Source: Lagopus muta (Eukaryota; Chordata; Aves; Galliformes; Phasianidae). From it: 64,000 nucleotides of DNA. The notes beneath the pieces are model-generated. The model was not told the DNA's origin. It searched no databases and was given only the letters and a program-made list of their open reading frames with translations. Location: the NCBI RefSeq assembly GCF_023343835.1, contig NC_064435.1, positions 42,994,103 to 43,058,102 on the forward strand, read 5' to 3'. Each line of letters starts with the position of its first letter. Positions within the stretch are counted from its first letter, which is position 1. The position numbers and the translations under genes were made by a program. Below, one piece after another: positions 25,414 through 38,200 of this stretch.

Positions 25414-26256
25414 CTAGGAGCGGCTGTACTGCACTGTGCTGTACTTGGTGACCCTGGAGGACTTGCTTAGTGTGGAGCTGGCAGGAGGTGCCCCCTCCAG
25501 AGGGCTCAGCAGGGAGTCCGTGATCAGCACCTGTTCAGCTCTACCAGGCCCTGCTGAGGCTGTAAGGTCATTCTCATTCACCACCATGCTCTGCCCTTCA
25601 GACAAGGTGGGAAAGCTCGGTGAGCCCTGCTCAGTGCTGGGCACGAGCACCGTCTCCCGCTCCCTCACCACCACATACCTTGAGTTGGGGAGGTCCTGAA
25701 CTGCCATGGTTCCTACCCCAGGGCCCTCTGATGTCACCATCCTTTCTGTAACCACCACGTTGCTTCCGGAGGGCAGGCTGGGGACTTCCACCATTCCCCT
25801 CAAGCTCGAGGCAGGAGCCAGCACCCTTTCTGTCACCACTATGTTCTCCTTAATCTGGGGATCTAAAAAGCTGGCAGTTGAGTGGGTATGGCCCTCTGCA
25901 GAATAGGATGTTTCCTCCGATACTACAGCACCTCCTGCCTGCACTGATGGGGTGGGTGAGAAGTAGCCACCTGAGGCAGAGGCTTGTTTGGTGCTGAAAG
26001 CCTTTTGCTCATTAACGTCAAAACTGGATTCATTCTTGGAGCTACTGTCTTTCATGTCGATGCGTCTGCCTATGCATATTTCTGCCAGAGTCTTAAATTT
26101 GTCTCCTAAATCATCAAGAAAGCGGTCGTCAAGATCACCCTCAATAAAGCTGCAGCAGCCGATGGAGCCAGGGGGGGAGCTTGACTCCCCCTGAGAATAA
26201 ACCAGGAGACAGTCCCTTGCAGCTTGAGCTTCATCTTCCGCAAAAGAGACAGCTTT
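25414..26256 (-). CDS. DSG2: DSG2 exon 15 (last coding exon)
   Basis: This exon has 843 nt in phase 0, with acceptor CTTTAG and stop TAG at 25416-25414. It encodes residues 779-1058: [20 protein letters not shown], then the [14 protein letters not shown] catenin-binding region, then the desmoglein repeats ([34 protein letters not shown]) and the conserved C-terminus [12 protein letters not shown]. The 3' UTR should follow to the left. Confidence 0.96.
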   Translation of the reverse strand, partial: KAVSFAEDEAQAARDCLLVYSQGESSSPPGSIGCCSFIEGDLDDRFLDDLGDKFKTLAEICIGRRIDMKDSSSKNESSFDVNEQKAFSTKQASASGGYFSPTPSVQAGGAVVSEETSYSAEGHTHSTASFLDPQIKENIVVTERVLAPASSLRGMVEVPSLPSGSNVVVTERMVTSEGPGVGTMAVQDLPNSRYVVVRERETVLVPSTEQGSPSFPTLSEGQSMVVNENDLTASAGPGRAEQVLITDSLLSPLEGAPPASSTLSKSSRVTKYSTVQYSRS

Positions 26257-29200
26257 CTAAAGATGGGAAGCAAAAGAAAGCAAAAGTTTGTTAACCTTTT
26301 TACTACTTTACTACTACTTTACTAACCTTACTACTAGACATAGTAAACTTGAAGGAAATCAGGAATCATTAAATCACAGAATCATAGAATTGCTCAGATT
26401 GGAAAAGTCCTTAAAGATCATCAAGTCCAACCACAATCTAACCAAACCCACCACTAAATTATGTCCCCGAGCACCACATCCAAACAGTTTCCCAAACTTT
26501 CTAAACACATCCAGTGATGGTGACTCAACCACCTCCCTGGGCAGCCTATTCCAGTGCTTATCAACCTTTCTGTAAAGAAGTGTTTCCTGATATCCAACCT
26601 AAACTTTCCCTGGCACAACTTGAGGCCATTTCCCCTCATCCTGTCACCTGTCACCAGTGAGATCACCCTCAGTCTCGTTGTAAGAAGCTTTCAGGTATTT
26701 GGAGATAGCAATAAGGTCTTCCCTCAGCCTTCTCTTCCCCAGACTGAACAGCCCCAGTTCCTTCAGTCACTCCTCGAAGGGCATATTCTCCAAGCTCTTT
26801 ACAAACCTTGAACGCTTGGTCAAGGGGATTATAATAACAGCATCTGTCAACCAATCAGAGCAGGGCCTAGAACTGCTTTTTGCTTTTTTGAAGTTTCTCT
26901 GAGCTGGACAGTGAAGTGATGAGAAGAAAAAAGAGTACTTTGGAATTTAATGGAAAGCCTTGGGTACATCACCATCTGCTACTTCTCCCAGATAACCATT
27001 TATGATACCGCTCCCTTCTCAAAAAGAGTCTACTCACATTTTGCTTCAGTGAATAACTCTCACCTGTAACTAGGTCTTTGTGGGAGAGTGCCAGCGCCAT
27101 GTCTGAGAGTATCTAACATTTAAGAGTACATTTCATGAGAAAAGGCTGACATATCATCACTGTCATGGCTCTTTTCATTTCTGTAGCCTGCAGGATCACA
27201 CCCAAGTGAACAAATTACTGAGTTAAACAGTTTGGTATGTATGGGAACATACCCCAGCATACACTGGCTCTACCCAGAACAAGAAGGATTAACCAAGTTC
27301 TGACTGTACCTTTTCCAAGGCAAGCTCAGTCTGAAGGCAGCATCTGCAACTGGGTTGCTGCTGATGCTGCTTTCAGACTGAACTTGCCCTGCAACTGGGT
27401 TGCTGCTGATGCTGGCACAAATCTTTGTATGCTCTTGCAGCAGCTCCAGTTGCAGGAGTAGAGGTGGCCAAATCCTTTGGGGCTGCTGAACCAGCTTTAC
27501 TAATATGGTTGCTGGCTCATGCTCAGACCCACTCATGCCATATTTGAAGTACTGTAGTACTTATTAGCTCAGGCATCTGTGTAATGTGGTATGTATCCAG
27601 ATCCAAACTGATTATGTATATTTTCCTGCATTTGATCCTGGGAGCAGACATATCATCTGAGATGCTTCTACATAAATCAGCACACATATGGAACTAATTG
27701 GTTCAGATATTTTTCTAGTTTGTTCTTTACTCTTTTCTCATTCATTTTTAGTTCTGTATCTGAAGTATTTTAGTCAACCAATTTTAGCCACCCAAAGGAC
27801 TATAACATTAACTAACCTGTTATCATCCAGTTGTGTAACATCTACTAAGCATCTCCTGCAAGATTTCAGCAGGCAGCTGTGCTTGGAATGTCTTAACATT
27901 CAGAAGCAAAATGAGCAGAATCGCTACTGTTGTGTCTGCTCACCTAGATCAGTAGTCAGAACACACAGCAGATACACAAATCCTTCCCTAGCCTGAGGTG
28001 ACTCAAACCTGCACAGCTACTCTCCTGCCCAGCCCCATTGTCAGTCATCTATAGAGACTGAAGATGTTTAATTTGTAGATGTGAAGGATGATCTCTGCAC
28101 TCCTTGGCATACAGAAGAGGAACCTTCCCCTGTTAGTAGCTCACCAGCCAAGTAATAACAGAAAGAGGAATAGTTACAATGAATAGGATTATCCTATTGT
28201 TCAATAGTTAGGTTGCAAAAAAATAATTCAGAAAAGGGATTGCAACATATGCATCTGGTGAACTGCCTTTCACCCAAACTACTGCACAACCAGACAAATC
28301 CAGCACCTCTTAATCAGCTGTTTTTAAAATGCAGACCCACCCTACTATTTGACGTCTATGGCTTATCTTTCAAAAACTTGCTTTGTGAAAGGTTTGTAGC
28401 CGTGACTCATCTAGAGTCACCAGTGCCTCCCTGCAGGACAGTTACTATGCTCAAGTCCCCGACGTTTATATCACATCATCTTCCTCATTGCTTCTTCCTG
28501 GATACGGCTCCTTATTCACTGCTAAATATTCTGAATCCCAAACCTTGAGAAGGGTCTTGTCACTGAAGATCATGTAAAAACCCAAAGATGCTACAAAACT
28601 TAGCACTGTCGAGGTCTACATCCCACATGTGAGCCTAACTCAAAAGTCCTTAACAGCCCACTCACACACACACAGCACTGACCCTTATCAGGATTGTTTA
28701 CATATAAACAATCCATTCATGTTTATAATAACATACAAAAGCATTTCACAATGCTAAGCATACATCTCAATATACTGTTATTCTCAGGTCATATGCTTAC
28801 GTCAGTGAAGTAATCTCTTAAAAATTCTTCATTCACGGCCCCTGCAGATCCCATCGCCACACCTCCTCCAGTCACCACCACGTTGCCTTCTCCAGATACC
28901 ATGCCTACAGACCCTCCAGTTGCCGTGGTTCTGGTATGGTAATCAGCACGATGAAGTTGTCTTTGCTCTTCCCTGGTAATCATGTTGTTCTGCCCTCTTA
29001 TGTAAGAGGCGGAACTGCTTCCTCCTGCTGCAGCTTCCTCTGCACTCATTCCTGCTGCCGCCGCTGCTGCTGTTACTGCTGCTCCGCTGGCCGGTCCCTT
29101 CAAGTTCCCCGATGCAGTGGGTAGCATAACACTTTGCATTAACTGCAAGAAAAACACGAATGAGGATGTGACATGAAAGCTAGGCTATCTAGCATATGGA

Positions 29201-32200
29201 GCTCACCAAACCAGCAGCCAGGCTGGGTGGAACCTGGGAGGGTGCTGAGTTAGGACATGTTCGAATTTGTACTGATTCATGTTGCTGCAGAGTAAAGAGC
29301 TTCCTGAAAGAGGGTGCAGCTTCCATGACTGTGTTCCCAAGGAGGATCACAGAAGTATTTCCACAGGTCATTGTTCTTAAAACTCAAAGGGTTGAGAATG
29401 AAAGAGGGGGGAAAATAAACAAGAAGAAGACCTGCGAAACTCCAGTGTGCTCAGCCTTCCAACTATGGGGAGCATGCAATGCCTGCTGTTCCTGTAGTGC
29501 TACCTGGCCCTTTCTTCTTTTCTTAGCTTCCCTGTCAAATTCACAGTCTTTCATCAAGAATTTGGTGTGAGTGCTGGCCCTAAAATAAAAGCTTTTTCCC
29601 TTATTTCTTATTGTCATGCAAAAACAGGCCGGTGTCATACCCTTTTGTCTGTTTGTATAGGACAACAAGAAGAAACACCTCTAGCATTCATTTCTCTGTT
29701 GCATTCCCTCTGCATTTTGAAGTTTTTTTTCTGCCTTTTTAAAAAATTGTAATAATACTGAAATCGTATTAACTTTATTTTTTAATAATCCTTTGTTTAA
29801 GAAGATAAACACACAAGAAAATAATTTAAAATGCAACCTGAAGCTCTGAATTGGTGCTGGGAAGCTAAGCTTTATAACCCGATCATTCACAGCTTTACAG
29901 CTTTACCGTACACTCCCAAACAGGCAGTGAACATTCCAGGCTTGCAGATGCAAATAGCACGGATGCTTTTCCCACACTTTATCTTCTAATCAGATACTAT
30001 CAGCATGTGCTTGATTCCTTTGCCTTTACTTTGGGATTTTAACACTATGGTTGGTGTTTCTAGAGCTGCTGTTGGAATTCCCTTTCCATGCATCCTTCAT
30101 TGAGCCTGATGGGGTTAACTTTAATTAATATTCACGTGTGGCTAAAATCTGCTGTGCAGATTGAAAACATCAGCCCATTATGCGGTAGAGACGAGTGCAA
30201 AACTGAGCACTTGGCTGGAAATCAAAGAAAAATGCTGCTAGGGAAAACCTGCCTTCTCCTCGGGAGCTGCTCCTTCACTGTTCCATTTACGCAACATCTC
30301 TTCGCTACAGTCTGGTATTGCAGCAAATCCTTTCTTTGCTCCTGAGCCGCACGGACACAACAGCAGTAATAGTGGAATAACTGCAGGGAAACACAAGTTT
30401 GTCATTAGTGATGGACTGACTAGGGTCAAAGCATGTTAACAGCCAATACTAAAGTCTGGCCAGCAACGCGTCTTTAATGAGTTAAAGAACATCATACGAA
30501 CAAATAAGGAGTGCAGTCAATTCCCAGAAGTTCAAGGTATTTCCTGGAAACATAAGCAGGGATTTTTTTCTAAACAGTAAACTGACAATGAACCTGTCAC
30601 TCCTGCAGATGATTGTGCATGTATTTATCCTTACTTCTACTGAAGATCTCATGTAACAAAACCAGCCTCAAAAGTGTACAACCTCAGCATTTCCAACTCC
30701 TGTCTTGTTACTAACTACATCAAGACATCTCCATATGGAACACTCCCATGAGTGGACGCATTTACAGCATTACCTAGAGAGCTCAAAATGATTCAATTTC
30801 AGAAGGAAAACATACTTCTGTGGAATTCACTTTGTTTTCTCATAGCCAGAGCGCTACTACTACAAACAATGAATTATTGTCCTTTCAAATTACTGCCCAT
30901 TCATTCTTGTCTAGTAGTTGGCGACCCTGCACATAGCAGGGGGGTTGAAACTAGGTGATCATTGTGGTCCATTTCAACCCAGACCATTCTAGGATTCTAT
31001 GATTCAAATGCAGTACTAGTATATATGGCCATACCCTGACTGCAAGTATTTCTCTTGTTTTTCAGCTTTTGCCTTGTCTTACCAATGTGACTTCTTACAT
31101 TATGTACTGCTCAGATTAAGAAACCAGACCTGGGTCTGTAATTAGGGAGAACATTGAGAGAGTGCTGTGATTTGAATGAGAAGAGCTAGGGTTCACACAG
31201 GGAAGTGTGGGAAATGCTAAAAGGATACCTTAGTGTTTCCCCACCTATTATTTATGGCGTTATAAACTAATATTATGAGCTGTACATATTAACTTCAAAA
31301 CGCACAGCTTCTGAATGTATAGTGCTGATAATGCAAAAACGAACTGGAGATCTGCCATGACTGCACACAGCCTAGGAGTTTACATGAAGTACACCAAGAT
31401 GATAAAACCTGGGAGCACAACAGTTTACTCCCTGGTGCTTTGTGGACCGTATTTGTGGCGCTTCTGACACAACATGAAATGATTACTTACGCAGCAGAAG
31501 CAAAAATGCCAAGATGATTAGTGCTATCGCTCCTGGTCCCAGACTTGCTGACCCAGTGCCAGTAATTCTATCTTTGCATCCGCCATCAGCAGTGCACGTA
31601 CAAACAAACAGTTGCAGAGATTGTGGCTGAGCACAGCTGAACCCTTGGAAATCCTGTATTAGCAGGGGGACTTCAGTACTGCCTGCCTTCAGGTCCTGGG
31701 GAACCAACCGTACACTGGTGGCTAAAGCAGAAGGGTGGGGTTAGTGAAAAAGAAAAAAAGAATACAACATGAGTGGACAGAAAGTTAACTCCTGTAAACC
31801 TTCTCAAACTCCCAACAAGCTCCCTCCGTTTAGGACCAGTCAATGCAACCCAACTTAAATTTATGTCCGTGGCAGCATATGTGCTTTTTTTATTTAATCA
31901 CGTAATTTACACTGGTAACAAATGGCCATGCTCTCTTGAAGACTCAGAAAATCACAGAAGAGCTTTGCACCAGCAGAGACCATCACAAAAGATAGTCTGA
32001 CTGCTTACAGAGCACTAACCTTCACTTCATCCAGTTAGCTAAAGGCTGAATTCACAAAAATCAACTTCTGTCATTAGGAGATTAACTTGCTGTAAGCTAC
32101 TGGCAGACATATTACCATGCCATGTCTAGGACAGGACTGGGCAACAGGCGCCCAAGAGATCCTGGATGAGGAGGCGAATACCATCCTGTTTTGAAAAGCT

Positions 32201-35200
32201 GTAACCTCTGTAATTGCTGCTAGTCTGGCTACAAGCAGGGTGAGGAAAAGCAAGATTTCTTTTTCAGTCCTAAACTGTGATTAGGACTGTGCTGATTGCT
32301 CTGCAGTGTTGTGTTGTAGGATTATGAATAACAAGAATTGTTCTGAGAAGAAAAAGTATTTTCTAGTGTCTTCAGTCTACCTGAAGCATTTCCTTCAAGT
32401 GTTTCCCAGGTTTATAAGAATGGGAATGTAAGAAGAAAATGCGAATCTAGTTTTGAAATACTCATTAAAATAATTTTTGATTTATGATCTACATATGGCT
32501 GCCTCATCAAACTAGACTAAAATGGTCCAGTTGAGGGAAGGCAACAGGCCCCAGAACACGATTATTTTTATAGCTGATAGAGGGAAGGCATCAGAACACA
32601 AGCAACATGTCCTCAGATGTGATTTCATATATGAATTATTTTTTGTCTGGATCAGTCAAGCTGAATTATTGGAATTAGCAAAGTGTAACACTCCTGTAGA
32701 ACTCCAGAAAACTGAAAGTAATTCAACATATTTTTTCTTACCATTTTTGGATGCAATTATCCATTTTCTTGCTGTTCCTTCTGGCTCATCAATGACAGAA
32801 AAGCTGTAGGGAGCACTGTTTGGGTAACTATCTATATCATTAGCTGTAACATCAACAAACTCTGCATCTAAACACACAGTCCGTACAGGGTTCTCAATAA
32901 CTGGGCAGTTATCATTCTCATCTTGAACTTGAATAACAACGGTGCCAGTGGCTGTTTTTGTAGGAAGATCTAAGGTTACAAAATATGAAAAATTAAATCA
33001 ACATTTGACAAGTATGGAAATTTTGTCTTAAAATAAAAAAAAACAACATTTTCCCAAACATAAGCACTTCTGAAATGAGTTTATGGGAGCAAAGTTGCAT
33101 TCCTAATGTCAATGATTGTGTTGACAAAGTTCTTCTGAAGGCAAGTTGTTTTACTACCTTAATGTAAAAATGTATTTCTTGTGCATAGCTACACAATAAT
33201 AGGCAGGTTACAAAGAATTCTAACTAGCTATACAAGAAATTCAGAGATTCTTTCCAACTTAGCTTTCCAGAAAATTTAGGACTTTGAAATCTGCTTATTA
33301 TTGTAGTGAGATACTGACAATTTCCACCTATGTCTTCACAAAACTTGTTTTAAAAGCTCGTCTCGATACAGTCAAAAAGAAACAAGCATCCTGGGAACCC
33401 AGTCCAAGGTTTCTCCCATTCCATAGAGTTGCCTTTGTCCCTCCACAGAGCCTACTGGAAACTGCACTGGGCACTTAAATTTTAGGCAGTTGAAAGTAGG
33501 GAGGTTAAGCCAACTGTAGCCATAGAAATACATATTGAGCCCTTAAAAATAATTTAAAAAAAAAAAACACCAACACCCCCCCTCTCCCTTCTCCCCCAAA
33601 GTAATTAACAAAAGACACCAGATCCAGTAAAGCAGAAACAGAACTTTCTAAACTTACCAGTAGTTACACCCAACATGGTAAAAGCGTAGGTACCATTTAC
33701 TACATAACGTGATTCGTAATCGAGGTTTTTAGCAAGCTGGATTTCACCCGTATTTGAATTTATCGTGATCCAGTTTGCTGGGTCTCTTCCTTTCATATAT
33801 CTGATGAAAATCACATAGAAAAGTAAAAATATCACATATTTATAAGATCAAAACAACCACCAGAAGAAAAAACAGCTTCATACTACGCCTACTCTTTGTG
33901 CAGGCCAAACTCTGATATTGCTGCCAATGTAATTGTTTTCAACTATTAACCTTAGATTATAAACCTACCCTGGCTGTTGAAACCTGCTTTTCCCTCTCAA
34001 GCCAGCCAGGACATAGGTGTGGCAGTGTTATCGAGGGAAACAAGAATGCCTGTTCCACTCGAGAGGCAGCGTGCTGCTGACCACGATGCTCCCCTTCCCC
34101 TGACCCTCCTCCCAGCCATGGGTGAGCAGCAGCCCCCTGGAAAGGCTGTATAACAGGCATGAAGAAAGGGACCCAGGGTGAGGTTTGTACCTCTGTCAGT
34201 TCGTAACACTTCTAAATGCCACCACAGTGGTAGTTCAACAATGTTTTAGCTGATGTGCTACAATTCAAAAGCTAAAGACAGCCACATGAATGCACACGCA
34301 GGCTTATCTACCCAAACATCCTTTTTTGTTCAATTTCTGTGTGTTTCTCTATACTCCTTCCTGATAATTCTGCATGTAACTATGGACAACTTCAGCACAA
34401 GCACTCATCATTTACCAGAAAATAAATGGTATTTTCAAATCAGTCATTTTCTGCCTAATAGAATATTGATAGTAATGGTGTTCTTTTAGTTGTCAATTAT
34501 GCGTAGGAGAGAACAGATTTCCTCTGAAATTATTTCAGGTCAATACACACATTTTTACAGTAAGCTGTAGTTTCTGACACACTCAGTTATGAGGGATATA
34601 TAAAAAGATTCTTACTTAACATGCACTGCAGCTTTTCCAGTGTCTTCATCAATGGCTTGATACTGTCCGATGACCTGCCCTACTTGCATGCTCTCACTTG
34701 CTCCAATAATTTTTGTCCCACTGGGGAATACAAGGCCTTCCCGCACATCAATCACATTAATTTTGATCGGAATTGTTTGTGCTTTATAGCTGTTTTTAAT
34801 GGACTTGTGAAATTCTGCTTTGTTTGTAACAACGATGCCCAGGTTTAGGTTTTTCATTTCTTCATAATTTAGCTCCTAGAGCAAACAAAAACAAACAAAA
34901 AATCCCTCAGAATTTGATGGTATTCGATACTGAGACAACATCCAGATGTTTAATATTTAAATAATGCTGATGGAGGATGCTACAGTGGAAAGAACCATAA
35001 TTCAACATGTTACTCTCAATTCAAAACACCTCTTGAAGAGTATGTTAAGAAGATTGCTCCTTGTTTTTCCATGGATGGCAGCACTGGTATTACTTTATAT
35101 TATCAAATTAATTTAAGGTATGTGCAATGAGTCCTACACAAATATTTTGCATTTGCCTTCAGTGAATCCCTACTCAGAATTATTCTACTCTTCTACATTT

Positions 35201-38200
35201 TTTTTAAATGATTTGAACATTAGTTATTAGTAATGCCTTTTTTTTTTTTTAATTTTTACTATTATTATTTTATTTCTAATAATTTCCAAGTTTGAGATAA
35301 GGAAAACAGAGCAGAAGAAAAATAAAGCTTAGCATACTATGCATCTTCAGCTCCTGTCACTAAAGAAGAGTGAAAGCTCCACAGAAATCCACAATGTAAA
35401 TAGTCTGTAGCCATGACTCACGGAGTAGGTGCTGCATGCAGTTATCTGTGGCCATGGGAAATAAGTAAACTGAGACAAGCAAGGAGAGCAAATATGTGGG
35501 AAAGGTTACAGCATATGTGCTACTAGCACTGCTGCCCAACAACAAGGAAGATCTGGGGTTTCTGTTCCACTGGATACACAGTGCCACCACACAGAATGTG
35601 GTGAACAAAATTATTATTTTGTACAGAATTACTGAATACACCACCAAAAAATATAAGAGAAGCATCCACCACGTACATTTATAGTTTATTTACTAACTAT
35701 AAATAATTTGTACATCAATCCCTATTAAGGGAATCAATTACTCTAAAGACTCACAAAGAATATACTAACCTTCACAAGAGTCAAAATTCCTTCATTTGTG
35801 TTGGTATCTGTTACTATACGAAAATAGCCACCTTCATTGCCAGAGACAAAAGAAAAGTTTGCCAACCAGTTATCAGAAAACTCTTCATCTTTATCAAATA
35901 CTTTTATTCTCATAATTTCCACATTTGCTCTGTTTTCTTCAACGCTTCCTTCAAACTGCAAGAATAAAAAGATTTAAATGTAAAAAGATGTCCCAATCTA
36001 CCGTATTTCATCAGTACAAGAAAGTCTGCATAAGATTTTCTTAAGCAATGGGATACCAGCAGGTGTACAAACACACCAAATATCATGGTGAATGTACTTA
36101 CTGAAGAGCTTTCAAGCACAGGAAGGTTGTCGTTGACATCCAAAATCTTGATTTCTAAAGAGCATGTAGCACTATTCCCATCTGCTGCACCGCCACGGTC
36201 CCTCCCTTCCACCACCAAAGAATAGCTACTTTGTGTCTGTCATAATTAAAAAAAAAAAGAAAGAAATGCTTCAACTAGTTTAAATTTTTGTTGCCTTACT
36301 GTATTATCAGTGTCTTATTTTGTCAAAACCTCTCAAGTAATGTCCAATCAAAACTCATTTTCTCTCTACTATTAAATCTTACACATAGCTCTTTCTACCG
36401 GAGTAAAGCTGAGCCTTAGAAAAGGGTTTGGGAGTTTTGCATTTTCCTCCCAAAGAGTTAGACTGTGCTCAAATGGAAAATGGAAAAATTTTAGTAGCCA
36501 CGGACAGGATACAGCAATACCTGCACATTGAGACAGATCCAGATACAGGGATAGCATCTACAGCCTCTGTGAGCTAATATAAAGATCACCATCTGCTGGT
36601 CAGTGAAAATACATGCAAGCATAAGGAAAGTTGCTGACAGTATTTGGCTTTCAACACTTTCAAAGCAGCATCATTTCTTAGCCTTTGAGTCCTGATTTGT
36701 ACAGCAATCTACCAAAGTCTAGATTCAACCAGCAGGTTTACAGGTTGGTGACCTGGGTGTTCTATCCACAGGCTCACCAGCAAAGAAATGACACCCACGT
36801 GTCATGTAACTGCTGCCCAGCTGCATAGAAGGGACAGAAAGCAACAGCCACCAACTGGCATAGTGAGACGGAGGAGACAGGGTGAAAGCAAGCTTTACCT
36901 CATCCCCTCCCAAAGCCACTGGAAAACATACATCAGACAGACAAGGAAAGGTCCTTTAAACCCAACTGGGATGAAGGAAGGACAGAAGTGACAACAGGTA
37001 CCAGAAGAATGCCATCAACAGATTTTTCTTATTTATTTATTTTTTTACCTCTCTGTCAAGGTTTATTGCTGCTACTTGAACCTCACCAGTATCTTTATTC
37101 ATACTGAATGCAGAACTAGGGCTTTGGGAAATGATCTTGAATGCAATTTTGGAATTCAGGTTATTTGGTTCATCTGCATCCGTTGCATTTAACCTCATTA
37201 CAATTGTACCTGAAAAAAACCCAACAAAATACAATATTTGGTTATGCTGCCATGCACTGGCAAGTATTTTTAATGTAATGTTACAGGTAAGAGTGTGCTG
37301 CCAGATGCAATGCACAATTTTCTTATGCCCCTACCTCTGGCATATTTAATAGAGCTGAAGAATTGTTCTTGAAATTCAATTTATGTTAAAACCTCAAAAA
37401 CAAAACTATATATCAACACAGATCTGAAGGTTGTAGAATTCAACTCATCACAACTACTCAGTGAGTTGAATTCTTGCAAGAATTCTGACAGAAAACTTTA
37501 GATATTGTATAAAGAAGATGGAAACTTTATTTAGACAGTAAATTGCATTTCCCTCATACGTCATTCTAAAGGAAGCAGAACAACTTTTGTACATGAACAT
37601 CAATACAACAACTGTTCTTTACAGACTGACACCCTCCAACAGCTTGATTCAAAATCAATTGTGGCTCCCATGCTGCAAGCCCCTTATATGCATGACACAG
37701 GATGTTGTAATGCTGTACTTGGAAAGGGCCAACCTTAGTGTCCAGCACCATTAGTTGGGTTTGAGTATCAGCTGGAATTCAAGAAGAGAGACAGTTACCA
37801 TATGGCTGCGACTGACTTGAAAGGCAGCTGGGGGAATTCAATACCTCACATAAATGGATGGTCAGTAATTTCTATCTTCAGATTGTCATGGCATTGAAAA
37901 GAACAGGATATCAGGTATTTATTAGGATGTTTTATTCTGAGAAATAGTCTATTGCTCCCAGATCTGTTCTTATGTTTACTGTCTTTAATAGGAAAACTGC
38001 CAATAGCTTGTTCTGAGGTTTGGGTGATGATTGTATACTCTTAACATCGAAGTGCTTCTCCAGACTATTAAATAAAGGAGAACTTCAGAACACAGCAGAG
38101 CTAAATGCTTCCAAAATGGGCTGGAATTGCTAGGCCAGAAGATGGATGGAATTCTCCGTGCAGTGTCTACTTAAGGCCTCCCTGGCTTAGTGGCAAGTCT

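Noticed and set aside
30247-30249. GT donor four bases beyond the GC donor of DSG2 exon 13
   Set aside because: It would add GCAG and shift exon 14 out of frame, destroying the conserved [11 protein letters not shown] end.
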